From an uncultured Alphaproteobacteria bacterium (GTDB lineage: Bacteria; Pseudomonadota; Alphaproteobacteria; Rickettsiales; UBA1997): a stretch of 17,727 bases of DNA. The first letter of the stretch is position 1. Each line of letters starts with the position of its first letter. The notes beneath the pieces are model-generated. The model was not told the DNA's origin and ran no database searches. It saw only the letters and a list, made by a program, of their open reading frames with translations. A program made the translations under genes and the position numbers. The stretch lies in NCBI GenBank assembly GCA_903849835.1, contig CAINKA010000058.1:1-17727 (forward strand). The letters are read 5' to 3'. Shown here one piece after another: positions 1-7,293 of this stretch.

Positions 1-2628
1 AGTTATTCCTCCCAAATCTCTTCTGGAAGTTCCAATTTTTAAAAATTCACCAGCTTCTGCTTTTAAAAATTTATGCAAGTCATCAGTAGAGCTTTTGCCC
101 TGCAGTTTTTCTTTAACGAACTTCTCAACCAAATCCCCGAGCAAAGTTTCTTTTCTTTTAAACTTAAGTGAATCTTTGAAATCTTTTTGCTCAACTGCGC
201 CAAGCAATGCCGCAAATTTTTCTTCGAAAATTTTTGATGATGGAGTGAAAATTTCATAACCAAAAATTTTTTTAGTTTCTCGCAAACTTTTTTCCTCTTT
301 TTCTGTGGCCAATCTCCAGCCATATTTACTGTCTTTGCCTTCTCGTCCTTCAGATCTTCCGATTGGTGAATAAAAATTTCCTTCTGAGTCAATGATGCCA
401 GCTCTTTTTGCAAGTCCGACCGCATTCCAGTTTAGAGTTTTGTTAGCATCTTCCAAATCTTCATCTTCGAATCGAACCTTGCCAAGAAATTCCGTAAGTT
501 GTCTTGGAGTTCGCTCATCCTCTTTTCCTTGAAGAGCCCATCCAACCATTGCGTGAGCGAGTTTACGGGTTTGATTAGTTAAGACTTCTTCCCCGTCTTT
601 AGATGCTTCTGCTGAAAAATTTTCTTCTCTTGCTACGGCGCTAACGATTGCATCTGTAGCCTCTTCACGCCCACTACAATTTTCTTTAGTTTGTTCTGCT
701 GATGCAGCCACTGTCCATGGTGGACTTTTAGCGCCTATGGCACCGATTAGTTGGAGCACGAGATTGTCAGCAAATTTTTCTACACCCTTGTCGGATAAGC
801 GATCAAGTGGCGACATGCCATCAACCATGGCGGAATAAGATTTCGTAAAAGCATCCGCGATTTCATCGATTAAATCGCTGGAAGCCTCGTCTTTTCCAAC
901 TTCGCTGACTCGATCGGAAGAGCTTTTTCTATTTCTTTCGTGAGCAAATTTTGCGAGAGCTACAGTTGCTGCAAGTGCTTGCTGAATTATCGGAACAGAA
1001 ATTTGATCAACTATAACTTTCAAGCCGGAAAGGCTCATATCTAGCGCGTCGGGGATCATCTTCACATCGCCAGCTTGCACACGTTTGGCGATTTCGAAGA
1101 TGGAGTGAAACTGTCTTTTGATTCTATTCTCGAAAGCTTTTTTCTTACTTTGGCTGGCCAGTTCTTTTGCTTTTATGTGGGCGGCGTGAGCTTGAATTAC
1201 GTCATCACTTTCGATTTCTCTAGCGAGTGATAGGCCTTCGGTGACTTCATCTTTTGTAGCAAGATCGGCGCGAGAAGTGGCTTTTGGCGTGGCTTTGTGA
1301 CGATCTAATTTTTTTAATTTGTTTCTAGATTTCTTATTTTCTTCATCGAGGTCTGCGATTTTTTGATCGCGATCTTCTTCTGCGCCAGCATCTTTTTTTC
1401 CAGATTTTTTTGCTGCTGACAATAATTTTTCATGTTTTTCTATTTCCTTCCCAAGCTCGTCTACCTCCTGTGATTTTTTAAAGATTTTATCTTCCAGCTC
1501 TTCTTCCTCCTTTTTTTTGCCTTCAAATTTTTCTTGCAAAGCCTCAACTTCTTCCTGCGATTTTGATTTTGGAGTTGCTAGGGATGAAAAAAATTTTGAT
1601 AGAAATCCGCCAGACGGTAACGTTTTTACAAAATTTCTGAATATATTGCCAACGCTTCTTATTAGCCGCTCGATTGGGTCTTGTGGATTTTTTATTTTTT
1701 GGAAATTTTTATCAATTGTAGTAATTTCTTTTCTAATTTCTTCCGCATCTCTTCTTAATTCGCGGATATCGGATCCTATTTCTAAGGCTTTTTTTTCTAA
1801 TTCTAATTTTGTGATTATTGATGGAGTTAACGCAGATTCATTTTCAAATTTACTTACTTGCAGACGATGTTTTTCAGCGGTTTTTCCAGCAATAGATTTT
1901 TCAACCATCGCTTTAATTTTATCTAAAATTTCATCAGAATTATCGCTCCATTTTGCGCCGACATAAGAGAGATCACGTTCAGCTACAGGCTTGTCGCGAT
2001 TGGCTAGAAAAGCAAAAAAAGATTCAGAATTTTTAGAAAAAGAGGCGAAAATTTTTGCCGCAACTTTGCGATATTCGAGCTGATTTAATTCGAAATCTTC
2101 GGAAGAAAGATCGATCGATTGCGAGAGCAGATCTAATAATTTTTTTAATTCCTCGTTTCTGTTTTCGAATGTTACGAGTGAAGGAATTTCATCGAGAGTT
2201 TCTAAATTATCTTGCAGCGATGCCGTATGTTTCGGCACGTCAAAAAGTCGTCCTTCGTTAATCGCCTCTTCAATTTTGGAGCAATCATATTCTGCGGATT
2301 GGAGGCGAGAAAATTGCTCATATTTTGCAGCTAGAAGCATTTCATGCTCAGCATTAGCAAGCCTTTGGAACAGCTCTGGCAGGTCTTGGATGTCGCTATT
2401 TATGTTTGAAACTCGGTCGAGATCTTCGTAGATTTTTTGCAGCTCAAGTGACGCGGATTTTAGATTTGGAATTTTTTTTGCGGGATCAAATTTTAACCTA
2501 GTGAAAAGTTCATCCAGCTCTTTTCTTGCTTTAATTTTTTTCGCTTCGATTTTTTTTCTGCTCTCCTCAAGCGAAGCAAGATATTTCGAATGGTCTGGTC
2601 TGAGTGATGGAGCACCTGCTGGCTTCAT
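1..2628 (-). CDS. Very large charged coiled-coil protein of unknown function, C-terminus cut off by window edge
   Basis: I checked this frame codon by codon: from an ATG at 2628 to position 1 there is no stop (876 codons), and an in-frame TAA sits just upstream at 2640-2638. The gene continues beyond the window, so its C-terminus is unknown. The protein is rich in Lys, Glu and Leu and reads as largely helical. The clearest coiled coil is about residues 363-446, dominated by Glu and Lys with regular hydrophobic positions. There is no signal peptide and no clear membrane segment; about residues 537-560 are Ala/Val/Ile-rich but broken by polar residues. No catalytic motif or known domain is recognised. 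It starts 32 bases after the pheT stop on the same strand, so it is probably co-transcribed with the ATP synthase-pheT unit. No Shine-Dalgarno is visible before the ATG. It could be a structural or secreted host-interaction protein, but nothing in the sequence proves that. Confidence 0.85.
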   Translation of the reverse strand, partial: MKPAGAPSLRPDHSKYLASLEESRKKIEAKKIKARKELDELFTRLKFDPAKKIPNLKSASLELQKIYEDLDRVSNINSDIQDLPELFQRLANAEHEMLLAAKYEQFSRLQSAEYDCSKIEEAINEGRLFDVPKHTASLQDNLETLDEIPSLVTFENRNEELKKLLDLLSQSIDLSSEDFELNQLEYRKVAAKIFASFSKNSESFFAFLANRDKPVAERDLSYVGAKWSDNSDEILDKIKAMVEKSIAGKTAEKHRLQVSKFENESALTPSIITKLELEKKALEIGSDIRELRRDAEEIRKEITTIDKNFQKIKNPQDPIERLIRSVGNIFRNFVKTLPSGGFLSKFFSSLATPKSKSQEEVEALQEKFEGKKKEEEELEDKIFKKSQEVDELGKEIEKHEKLLSAAKKSGKKDAGAEEDRDQKIADLDEENKKSRNKLKKLDRHKATPKATSRADLATKDEVTEGLSLAREIESDDVIQAHAAHIKAKELASQSKKKAFENRIKRQFHSIFEIAKRVQAGDVKMIPDALDMSLSGLKVIVDQISVPIIQQALAATVALAKFAHERNRKSSSDRVSEVGKDEASSDLIDEIADAFTKSYSAMVDGMSPLDRLSDKGVEKFADNLVLQLIGAIGAKSPPWTVAASAEQTKENCSGREEATDAIVSAVAREENFSAEASKDGEEVLTNQTRKLAHAMVGWALQGKEDERTPRQLTEFLGKVRFEDEDLEDANKTLNWNAVGLAKRAGIIDSEGNFYSPIGRSEGREGKDSKYGWRLATEKEEKSLRETKKIFGYEIFTPSSKIFEEKFAALLGAVEQKDFKDSLKFKRKETLLGDLVEKFVKEKLQGKSSTDDLHKFLKAEAGEFLKIGTSRRDLGGIT

Positions 2629-2660
2629 GCTTAAAAATTAATTGAGATTCTGAACGGGTT

Positions 2661-5051
2661 TTAGGCATCACGCAATGCAGCTTCATGCGCCTTCGTCACT
2701 GCGTCAATAATTTTTTTACTCGCTGTGTCAATTTCTTCGGAGGTTAAAGTTTTTTCTTGAGGCTGAATTTTAACGCGTAGGGCGACGGATTTTTTATTTT
2801 CGGGAATATTTTTTCCGGTAAAAATATCAAAAATATTTACGTCTTTAATCAGCTGTTTGTCTGTGTTGGCAATGGTTTTGATGATGTCAGAGATTGGCTG
2901 ATTTTTATCGGTTAAAAAAGCAAAATCGCGTTCAACGATCGGAAGATCATTCGGCGTGAATGCCTTGCGCGAAGTAGATTTGGCTTGGATTGGTAGGCTA
3001 TCAACAAAAATTTCAAAAATGTTGATGCGATTTTTTAAGTCGAATTTTTTTGCGATTGCTGGATGAATTTCTCCGAAATATCCGACTAAATTTTTTCCAA
3101 GTTTAAGCGATGTTGAACGGTGAGGGTGATAATATTTTGGAGCTTGAGAAGCGTTGGCCTGCAAGCTTTCAGCGCGAAGTCCAAAAATTTCAATCACATC
3201 AAAAAAATCTTTTTTTACGTCGAAAACATCAAAATCTCTTTCATCGTGAAAATGATTTGGCTCTTTGTTTTTTCCAGCGCGAAGTCCTGAAATCATTAGC
3301 TTCTGAACATCTTCAACAAAAACATTTCCGATTTCAAAAAGTGAAAGATCGGAAAAATTTCTCAAAACATTTTTTTTGTAAGACTCGATCAGGCCAATCG
3401 CCAGAGTAGGTCGCATGTGATCGAGTTCAGATGAAATCGGATTTGCCAAAATTAATTTTTCATTTTTTTCCGCAAAAATTTCGACGAGATTTGAATCAAC
3501 GAATGACCAAGAGATGATTTCGGTTAGGCCTTGGGAAGCGAGGTGGGAGCGGGTTTTGTGAAGTGGGGAGTCGTAAGTTGTAAGTCGTAAATCGTAAGTT
3601 GAGAGTGGGAGTGGTTCTGCGGTAATTTTATCGTAACCAAAAATGCGAATTATTTCTTCGACCAAATCTTCGGAAGAAAAAATGTCGTGACGGTGGGATG
3701 GGATTTCTACCTCACTAATGCCGGATGCCTGATGCTTGACGACTAAAAATCCTAACTTCGTCAAAATTTCTTGAGCCTCGCTCTCCGTGACTTCAACCCC
3801 AATCAGTTTTTTTATTTTACCAATATCAAACTCAATTTTTTTTGCTTCAGATTTTTGTCCTAAAATTTTTATTTCGCTGACTTCTCCGCCACAAATTTCG
3901 AGGATTAATTGCGTCGCTAAATCAATTCCTGTTTCGCAAGTTTTTTCGTCGACACCTCTTTCGAAACGGTGTCTTGCATCGCTTTGAATATTTAATTTTC
4001 GGCCGGCGTTGGAGATTATTGACGGATTAAAAAATGCTGCTTCGAGTAAAATTTCTGAAGTTTCTAAATCGCAAGAAGAGTTGTTGGAGCCAATAATTCC
4101 AGCGATTCCCACTGCTTTTTGTGAATCAGAAATTACTAAAATTTTTTCATCCAAAATAAATTCTTCATTTTTTAGTGAGGTGAATTTTTCATCTTTTTTG
4201 GCGAAACGAATTTCTAAAAAATCACTAATTTTTTTCGTGTCATAAGCATGCATCGGCCTGTTCAAAGCGATCATCGCGTAATTTGTGATGTCGACAATTG
4301 CTGAAATGGAATTCATTCCGATCGCGTTTAATTTTTCTTTCAACCATTTTGGCGATTCGCAATTTTTTACATTTTTGATGGAGCGGAAATAGGCGATAGG
4401 CGCTAGGCGACAGGCGTCAGGTGTTGCTTTTATTTCTATTGGCAAAGAAAAATTTCCGGGAATTTTTTTGATTTCAGGATTTTTTAACTTGCCGATGCCG
4501 CTTGCAGCAAGGTCGCGTGCGATTCCATTAATTCCCAAACAATCACCGCGATTTGGTGTGACATTGAGTTCAATCACTGCGTCATCGAGCGAAAAAACTT
4601 CAGTGATTTTTGTGCCGATTGGCCATTTTTCATCGATTTCAATTATTCCGGCATCTTCATTTCCAAGCCCTAATTCGCGCGCTGAACAAAGCATTCCGCT
4701 GCTTTCAACTCCTGCAATTTTTGCTTTTTTAATCACCATTTGATTGGTCGGAATGGTTGATCCGATTGGTGCGTAGGCAACTTTTAAACCAGATCTGGCA
4801 TTGGTTGCGCCGCAAATAATTTGCAAAGGTTGAGCAGAGTTTTGAACTTCGACGGAACAGATTTTTAATTTTGTAGAATTTTCGTGAGGAGTGGCGGTGA
4901 GGATTTTTGCAACTGTGAAAGGCTCGAGAATTTTTGATTTATCTTCAACTGTTTCAACTTCTAAACCGATTGATGTGAGCTTCGCGCAAATTTCTTCGAG
5001 AGATGCGTCGGTTTCTAAATGCTCTTTGAGCCATGAGAGAGTAAGCTTCAT
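2661..5051 (-). CDS. pheT: Phenylalanine--tRNA ligase beta subunit
   Basis: Beta chain of the alpha2-beta2 cytoplasmic enzyme that charges tRNA-Phe with phenylalanine using ATP. The 796-residue length is typical. Domain order fits PheT: an N-terminal KLTLSWLKEHL segment, a tRNA-binding OB fold at about 42-150, the B3/B4 region ending in the conserved SDARHRFERGVD stretch near 355-370, a B5 domain near 400-475 ending in IPSHRHDI, a core resembling the catalytic fold, and a C-terminal FDX-ACB anticodon-binding domain at about 698-796 (DLPIVERDFAF, VNIFDIFTGKNIP). The start lies 3 bases after the atpF stop, so translation is probably coupled. The gene for the catalytic alpha subunit (pheS) is not in the window, although the two are commonly adjacent. 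Two or three stretches are built from 7-base tandem repeats and appear as extra residues in linker regions (about 209-221 and 483-495). Identification is secure. Confidence 0.97.
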   Translation of the reverse strand: MKLTLSWLKEHLETDASLEEICAKLTSIGLEVETVEDKSKILEPFTVAKILTATPHENSTKLKICSVEVQNSAQPLQIICGATNARSGLKVAYAPIGSTIPTNQMVIKKAKIAGVESSGMLCSARELGLGNEDAGIIEIDEKWPIGTKITEVFSLDDAVIELNVTPNRGDCLGINGIARDLAASGIGKLKNPEIKKIPGNFSLPIEIKATPDACRLAPIAYFRSIKNVKNCESPKWLKEKLNAIGMNSISAIVDITNYAMIALNRPMHAYDTKKISDFLEIRFAKKDEKFTSLKNEEFILDEKILVISDSQKAVGIAGIIGSNNSSCDLETSEILLEAAFFNPSIISNAGRKLNIQSDARHRFERGVDEKTCETGIDLATQLILEICGGEVSEIKILGQKSEAKKIEFDIGKIKKLIGVEVTESEAQEILTKLGFLVVKHQASGISEVEIPSHRHDIFSSEDLVEEIIRIFGYDKITAEPLPLSTYDLRLTTYDSPLHKTRSHLASQGLTEIISWSFVDSNLVEIFAEKNEKLILANPISSELDHMRPTLAIGLIESYKKNVLRNFSDLSLFEIGNVFVEDVQKLMISGLRAGKNKEPNHFHDERDFDVFDVKKDFFDVIEIFGLRAESLQANASQAPKYYHPHRSTSLKLGKNLVGYFGEIHPAIAKKFDLKNRINIFEIFVDSLPIQAKSTSRKAFTPNDLPIVERDFAFLTDKNQPISDIIKTIANTDKQLIKDVNIFDIFTGKNIPENKKSVALRVKIQPQEKTLTSEEIDTASKKIIDAVTKAHEAALRDA
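3569..3603. repeat. Five tandem 7-base units (AGTCGTA type) inside pheT
   Basis: Units at 3569, 3576, 3583, 3590 and 3597 read AGTCGTA, AGTTGTA, AGTCGTA, AATCGTA and AGTTGAG. The same unit builds both arms of the inverted repeat between nuoA and nuoB. On the pheT coding strand the array is translated as a 7-residue periodic peptide, LSTYDLR followed by LTTYDSP, in the linker between the B5 domain and the following core (about residues 483-496). The periodicity is seen directly; that it arrived as a mobile or replicating element is inference. Confidence 0.8.
3718..3738. repeat. Three tandem 7-base units (ATGCCGG type) inside pheT
   Basis: Three consecutive 7-base units, ATGCCGG, ATGCCTG and ATGCTTG, are encoded as part of residues about 438-445 (KHQASGIS) at the end of the B5 domain. 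Only three copies are present and the region is of nearly normal length for PheT, so this could be chance or a degenerate member of the heptamer group. Confidence 0.4.
4391..4425. repeat. Five tandem 7-base units (AGGCGNN type) inside pheT
   Basis: Units at 4391, 4398, 4405, 4412 and 4419 read AGGCGAT, AGGCGCT, AGGCGAC, AGGCGTC and AGGTGTT. They are translated on the minus strand as TPDACRLAPIAY (about residues 209-221), at the junction before the B3/B4 domain. Unit length and array length (35 bases) match the array at 3569-3603, but the unit sequence differs. The repeat is seen directly; the insertion origin is inferred. Confidence 0.7.
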
Positions 5052-5054
5052 TTA

Positions 5055-5531
5055 CTAATGAATTTTTTCGAAATTTTCGATGGCTTTGGAAATTAGCTGA
5101 TCATGCTGATTTCTGCTGGTTTCTTTTTCGACATTTTTAGAAAAAATTTGCAAAGCGGCTAAAATTATTTTTTGTTTGATTTCGCGAATTGCAGAATCTT
5201 GCTCCAGCTTGATTCTGTCGAGCGCCGCAGAAGTTTTCTTGCTAATTTCTTGTTCGATCATTTTTTGTGATTCTGCTGCAAATTTTTGCGCTTCTATTTC
5301 CGCATCCTTAATTATTTTTTGCGAAAAATTTATTGAATCTTCGTAAGATTTTTCTGCTCTTTCCAAAAGTCTAAGAGCTTTTTCTTTCATCTCTTTTGCT
5401 TCCAAAATTTCTTCTGCAATTTCTTTTGATTTATTGTCCAAAGCTTTGATTACCAAGGGTTTGACATATTTCAGGATTAGCAAAATGAAGCTAGTAAATG
5501 CGATCGCTAACCAGAATTTTTCGTTGAACAT
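5055..5531 (-). CDS. atpF: F0F1 ATP synthase subunit b
   Basis: Subunit b forms the peripheral stalk that holds the F1 head against rotation in the inner-membrane ATP synthase. The 158-residue protein has one N-terminal membrane helix (about residues 5-25, WLAIAFTSFILLILKYV) followed by a long charged helix rich in Lys, Glu and Ala, as expected for this family. It lies 3 bases after atpF' and 3 bases before pheT. With the preceding b' gene it forms the b/b' pair typical of alphaproteobacteria and of photosynthetic lineages. Sequence identity in this family is always low, so the assignment rests on architecture plus position. Which of the two paralogues is called b and which b' follows the usual gene order. 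Confidence 0.9.
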   Translation of the reverse strand: MFNEKFWLAIAFTSFILLILKYVKPLVIKALDNKSKEIAEEILEAKEMKEKALRLLERAEKSYEDSINFSQKIIKDAEIEAQKFAAESQKMIEQEISKKTSAALDRIKLEQDSAIREIKQKIILAALQIFSKNVEKETSRNQHDQLISKAIENFEKIH

Positions 5532-5534
5532 AAT

Positions 5535-5969
5535 TTAAATTCTAAAAAGTTTTTCTTTGATTATTTCTGCAAGATTTTGTGCTGCGGTTTGGCTTTTGAT
5601 ATGAGAATTTTCGACAAAAGATTTTAGTTCCTGACGTGAATTTCGAGTCATTTTTTCCATTTTTTCTTTTAGCTCTTCAATCATTTTTTCTCTTTGCTTG
5701 AGTGCGCTTTTTGACACTTCTTCGAGCTTTGATTGATATTTTTGGCTAGCTTCTTTTTTGAGTAGATCGGTTTTTGTTTGAAGTGCCTGAACCCTTTCCT
5801 CCAGTGTTTGAGCGGATGATAGGTCGGAGTCAATCACATGCCTTCTTGCTTTCAAAATATTTAGAATTCTTGGCAAAATTATGAAATGCGAGAAGCAATA
5901 AAGCAGCGAAAAACAAATCGCGAACCAGAAAATTTGTGAGCTGTAAGTTGTGAAATCGAATTGAGGCAT
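5535..5969 (-). CDS. atpF': F0F1 ATP synthase subunit b' (second b-type stalk subunit)
   Basis: A 144-residue b-type stalk subunit with the start MPQFDFTTYSSQIFWFAICF, a pattern (PQ.D...Y..QIFW) typical of alphaproteobacterial b' proteins. One membrane helix covers about residues 10-33, followed by a long charged helix. It pairs with subunit b to make a heterodimeric peripheral stalk. It sits between atpE and atpF; the gap to atpF is 3 bases, while the 73-base gap from atpE is filled almost entirely by a GC-rich palindromic repeat. No Shine-Dalgarno is visible, so its expression relative to atpE may depend on that structured gap (inference). Gene symbols atpG and atpX are also used for this subunit. 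Confidence 0.92.
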   Translation of the reverse strand: MPQFDFTTYSSQIFWFAICFSLLYCFSHFIILPRILNILKARRHVIDSDLSSAQTLEERVQALQTKTDLLKKEASQKYQSKLEEVSKSALKQREKMIEELKEKMEKMTRNSRQELKSFVENSHIKSQTAAQNLAEIIKEKLFRI

Positions 5970-5982
5970 GATTTAAAAAAAT

Positions 5983-6038
5983 GTAGGGCAGGGGGTTTTA
6001 TCCCCGCGCCCACGGGCGACCACAAGGGTCGCCCCTAC
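5983..6038. repeat. GC-rich nested palindrome in the atpE-atpF' gap
   Basis: GTAGGG at 5983-5988 pairs with CCCTAC at 6033-6038. Inside lies GGGG (5992-5995) with CCCC (6002-6005), and GGGCGACC (6014-6021) with GGTCGCCC (6027-6034) around a 5-base loop; the outer and inner right arms overlap by two bases, so they are alternative or partly exclusive pairings. The element is far more GC-rich than its surroundings. Similar palindromes are, to my memory, dispersed in many environmental genomes, but this cannot be checked here. In the mRNA it would fold directly after the atpE stop and could affect mRNA stability or the ratio of subunit c to b' (inference). Confidence 0.75.
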
Positions 6039-6042
6039 GTTA

Positions 6043-6294
6043 CTAACTGAACATGACAAGGAACGCCAAAAGAACGGCGAAGATTCCCATCGCTTCGGCA
6101 AGACCAACTGCGATGTAAATGTATTTTTCAATTTTTGGCGCGGCAGAAGGATTGCGCGCTAAGCTGTTGAAAAAAGATCCGAAAATATTTCCGATTGCAA
6201 TCGCCGCACCAGCCATGCCGATAGAGCAAAGGCCAACGCCAATATATTTCAGTGATGCGTAGTTATTCACTACTTCTTGAGCTACTTCTTGCAT
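6043..6294 (-). CDS. atpE: F0F1 ATP synthase subunit c (proton-carrying rotor ring)
   Basis: Subunit c forms the membrane ring that turns as protons pass. The 83-residue hairpin has a Gly/Ala-rich first helix (about 17-42), the conserved polar loop with ARNPS (46-50), and a second helix with the proton-binding Glu at residue 67 within VGLAEAMGIF. The Gln/Thr pattern seen next to this Glu in sodium-translocating rings is absent, which is consistent with proton use. Length and loop fit the family. It lies between atpB and atpF' on the same strand. No Shine-Dalgarno precedes the ATG, which is unexpected for a subunit needed in about ten copies; structured spacers lie on both sides of the gene. 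Confidence 0.97.
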   Translation of the reverse strand: MQEVAQEVVNNYASLKYIGVGLCSIGMAGAAIAIGNIFGSFFNSLARNPSAAPKIEKYIYIAVGLAEAMGIFAVLLAFLVMFS

Positions 6295-6343
6295 ATTTTA
6301 AAAAGTTAAATTTACCCATCAAAACCCCATTGGTTGGGAATTG

Positions 6344-6368
6344 TTTGACCCGATGAGCAGAGGTCAAA
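6344..6368. other. Possible stem-loop in the atpB-atpE spacer
   Basis: TTTGACC (6344-6350) is complementary to GGTCAAA (6362-6368) with an 11-base loop. A shorter possible stem (CCCA with TGGG) lies next to it at about 6326-6338. On the minus strand this would fold in the mRNA between atpB and atpE. There is no U-tract on that strand directly after it, so a simple terminator is not supported. A role in processing or in raising atpE translation is only a guess. Confidence 0.35.
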
Positions 6369-6380
6369 TTTGAAAAAAAC

Positions 6381-7202
6381 TTAATGCGCTCTCGTTGCTT
6401 CGCCCAAATAAGCGCAGACTAAAATCGAGAAAATATAGGCTTGCAAAATGGCGACGAAAAATTCGAAACCCGTCATGATGATGCTGAATAAAAATGGCAA
6501 AGTGCCGAAAATTATTCCGAGGGAAATTATAAAACCTGCCACGACTTTAAGCAGCACGTGGCCCGCAACGATGTTGGCGAAAAGACGAACTGAGAGTGTG
6601 ATTGGTCGAATTAAAAAGGAAAAAAGTTCGATCGCGAAAATTATGGGAGCCATCCACATCGGTACTCCGCTTGGCAAAAACATGTGCAGGAATCCAAAAA
6701 ATCCGTTTCTTGCAATCGCAAAAATTGTGATCGCTAAAAACGAAACCATCGCCAAAGAAAGTGTGACGATCACTTGGCTTGTGGCGGTGAAGCTGTAAGG
6801 TGTCATGCCTAGAAAATTGCACATCAAAATGAAAGTGAAGAGGCTGAAAACTAGCGGGAAAAATTTGCTGCCCTCGTTGCCGATGCTGGTTCTGATGATG
6901 TCGAAAATGAAGTTGTAAACTGATTCTGCCATCACTTGTAAACGTGACGGAATTAAAGATTTTTTTCTGGTTGCAAAAAGCATGAAGGCAATGATCGCGA
7001 TGGTTGCGATCAGCATGTAAAGTGATGAATTTGTGAAGCTGACATCGATGTTTCCCAAATGTAGATCGAAAATTTTTTTAACTTCAAATTGTGCTAAAGG
7101 GCTGTGACCATGAGCAGCATCTTGCGGAATGTTTTCGTGTGTCGACATTGGAAAAATTATTGGATTTTTGAAAAATGATTTGTGATCTTGCTGGCTATGC
7201 AA
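6381..7202 (-). CDS. atpB: F0F1 ATP synthase subunit a (proton channel)
   Basis: Subunit a forms the proton half-channels next to the c ring. The essential Arg is residue 206 in the helix TLSVRLFANIVAGH, and Glu192 lies in the preceding helix IELFSFLIRP. Five or more hydrophobic helices are visible between about residues 57 and 265. From the first ATG the protein is 273 residues. A second in-frame ATG (residue 19, position 7148, MSTHENIPQ) would give 255 residues, closer to the usual 240-250, and is at least as likely; neither start has a Shine-Dalgarno. It is the first gene of the minus-strand unit atpB-atpE-atpF'-atpF-pheT. The F1 genes are not present, which is normal for alphaproteobacteria where F0 and F1 clusters are separate. 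Confidence 0.96.
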   Translation of the reverse strand: MHSQQDHKSFFKNPIIFPMSTHENIPQDAAHGHSPLAQFEVKKIFDLHLGNIDVSFTNSSLYMLIATIAIIAFMLFATRKKSLIPSRLQVMAESVYNFIFDIIRTSIGNEGSKFFPLVFSLFTFILMCNFLGMTPYSFTATSQVIVTLSLAMVSFLAITIFAIARNGFFGFLHMFLPSGVPMWMAPIIFAIELFSFLIRPITLSVRLFANIVAGHVLLKVVAGFIISLGIIFGTLPFLFSIIMTGFEFFVAILQAYIFSILVCAYLGEATRAH

Positions 7203-7242
7203 AAGTTTGTTTTAAAACTTACGCGAAGGCACGCTGTTCAAG

Positions 7243-7258
7243 GCTTCAAAAAAGAAGC
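7243..7258. other. Perfect 5-base-pair hairpin in the divergent atpB/ialB spacer
   Basis: GCTTC at 7243-7247 and GAAGC at 7254-7258 flank six A residues. It falls near the expected transcription start of the candidate atpB promoter, so it could be in the 5' untranslated region. Function is unknown; the stem is short and may be chance. Confidence 0.3.
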
Positions 7259-7262
7259 GGGC

Positions 7263-7290
7263 AAAATATTTTTGAGTCGCAAAAAGTCAA
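7263..7290 (-). promoter_or_regulatory. Candidate sigma-70 promoter for the atp-pheT unit
   Basis: On the minus strand, TTGACT (7290-7285) and TATTTT (7268-7263) are separated by 16 bases. This fits a -35/-10 pair and points toward atpB, upstream of both possible atpB starts. It ends 3 bases before the start codon of the divergent IalB-type gene. It was found by eye in AT-rich DNA, so chance matches are possible. Confidence 0.4.
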
Positions 7291-7293
7291 GTT

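Noticed and set aside
63..425. A 120-codon minus-strand open frame near the left edge
   Set aside because: It lies in another frame of the 876-codon coiled-coil gene, which is open throughout 1-2628; the shorter frame shows no independent features.
1517..1966. A 149-codon plus-strand open frame with hydrophobic residues
   Set aside because: It is antisense to the coiled-coil gene; its Phe/Ser/Leu-rich composition is what the complement of Lys/Glu-rich codons produces.
3569..4425. CRISPR-like repeats in pheT and elsewhere
   Set aside because: The units are 7 bases and directly adjacent without spacers, lie in coding sequence, and no cas gene is present.
5989..6035. A possible small RNA or tRNA at the GC-rich atpE-atpF' gap
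   Set aside because: No cloverleaf or TTC-arm pattern is present; the sequence is a simple palindrome of about 56 bases.
6448..6822. Open frames on both strands inside atpB
   Set aside because: They overlap the conserved channel helices of subunit a and have no family-like sequence.
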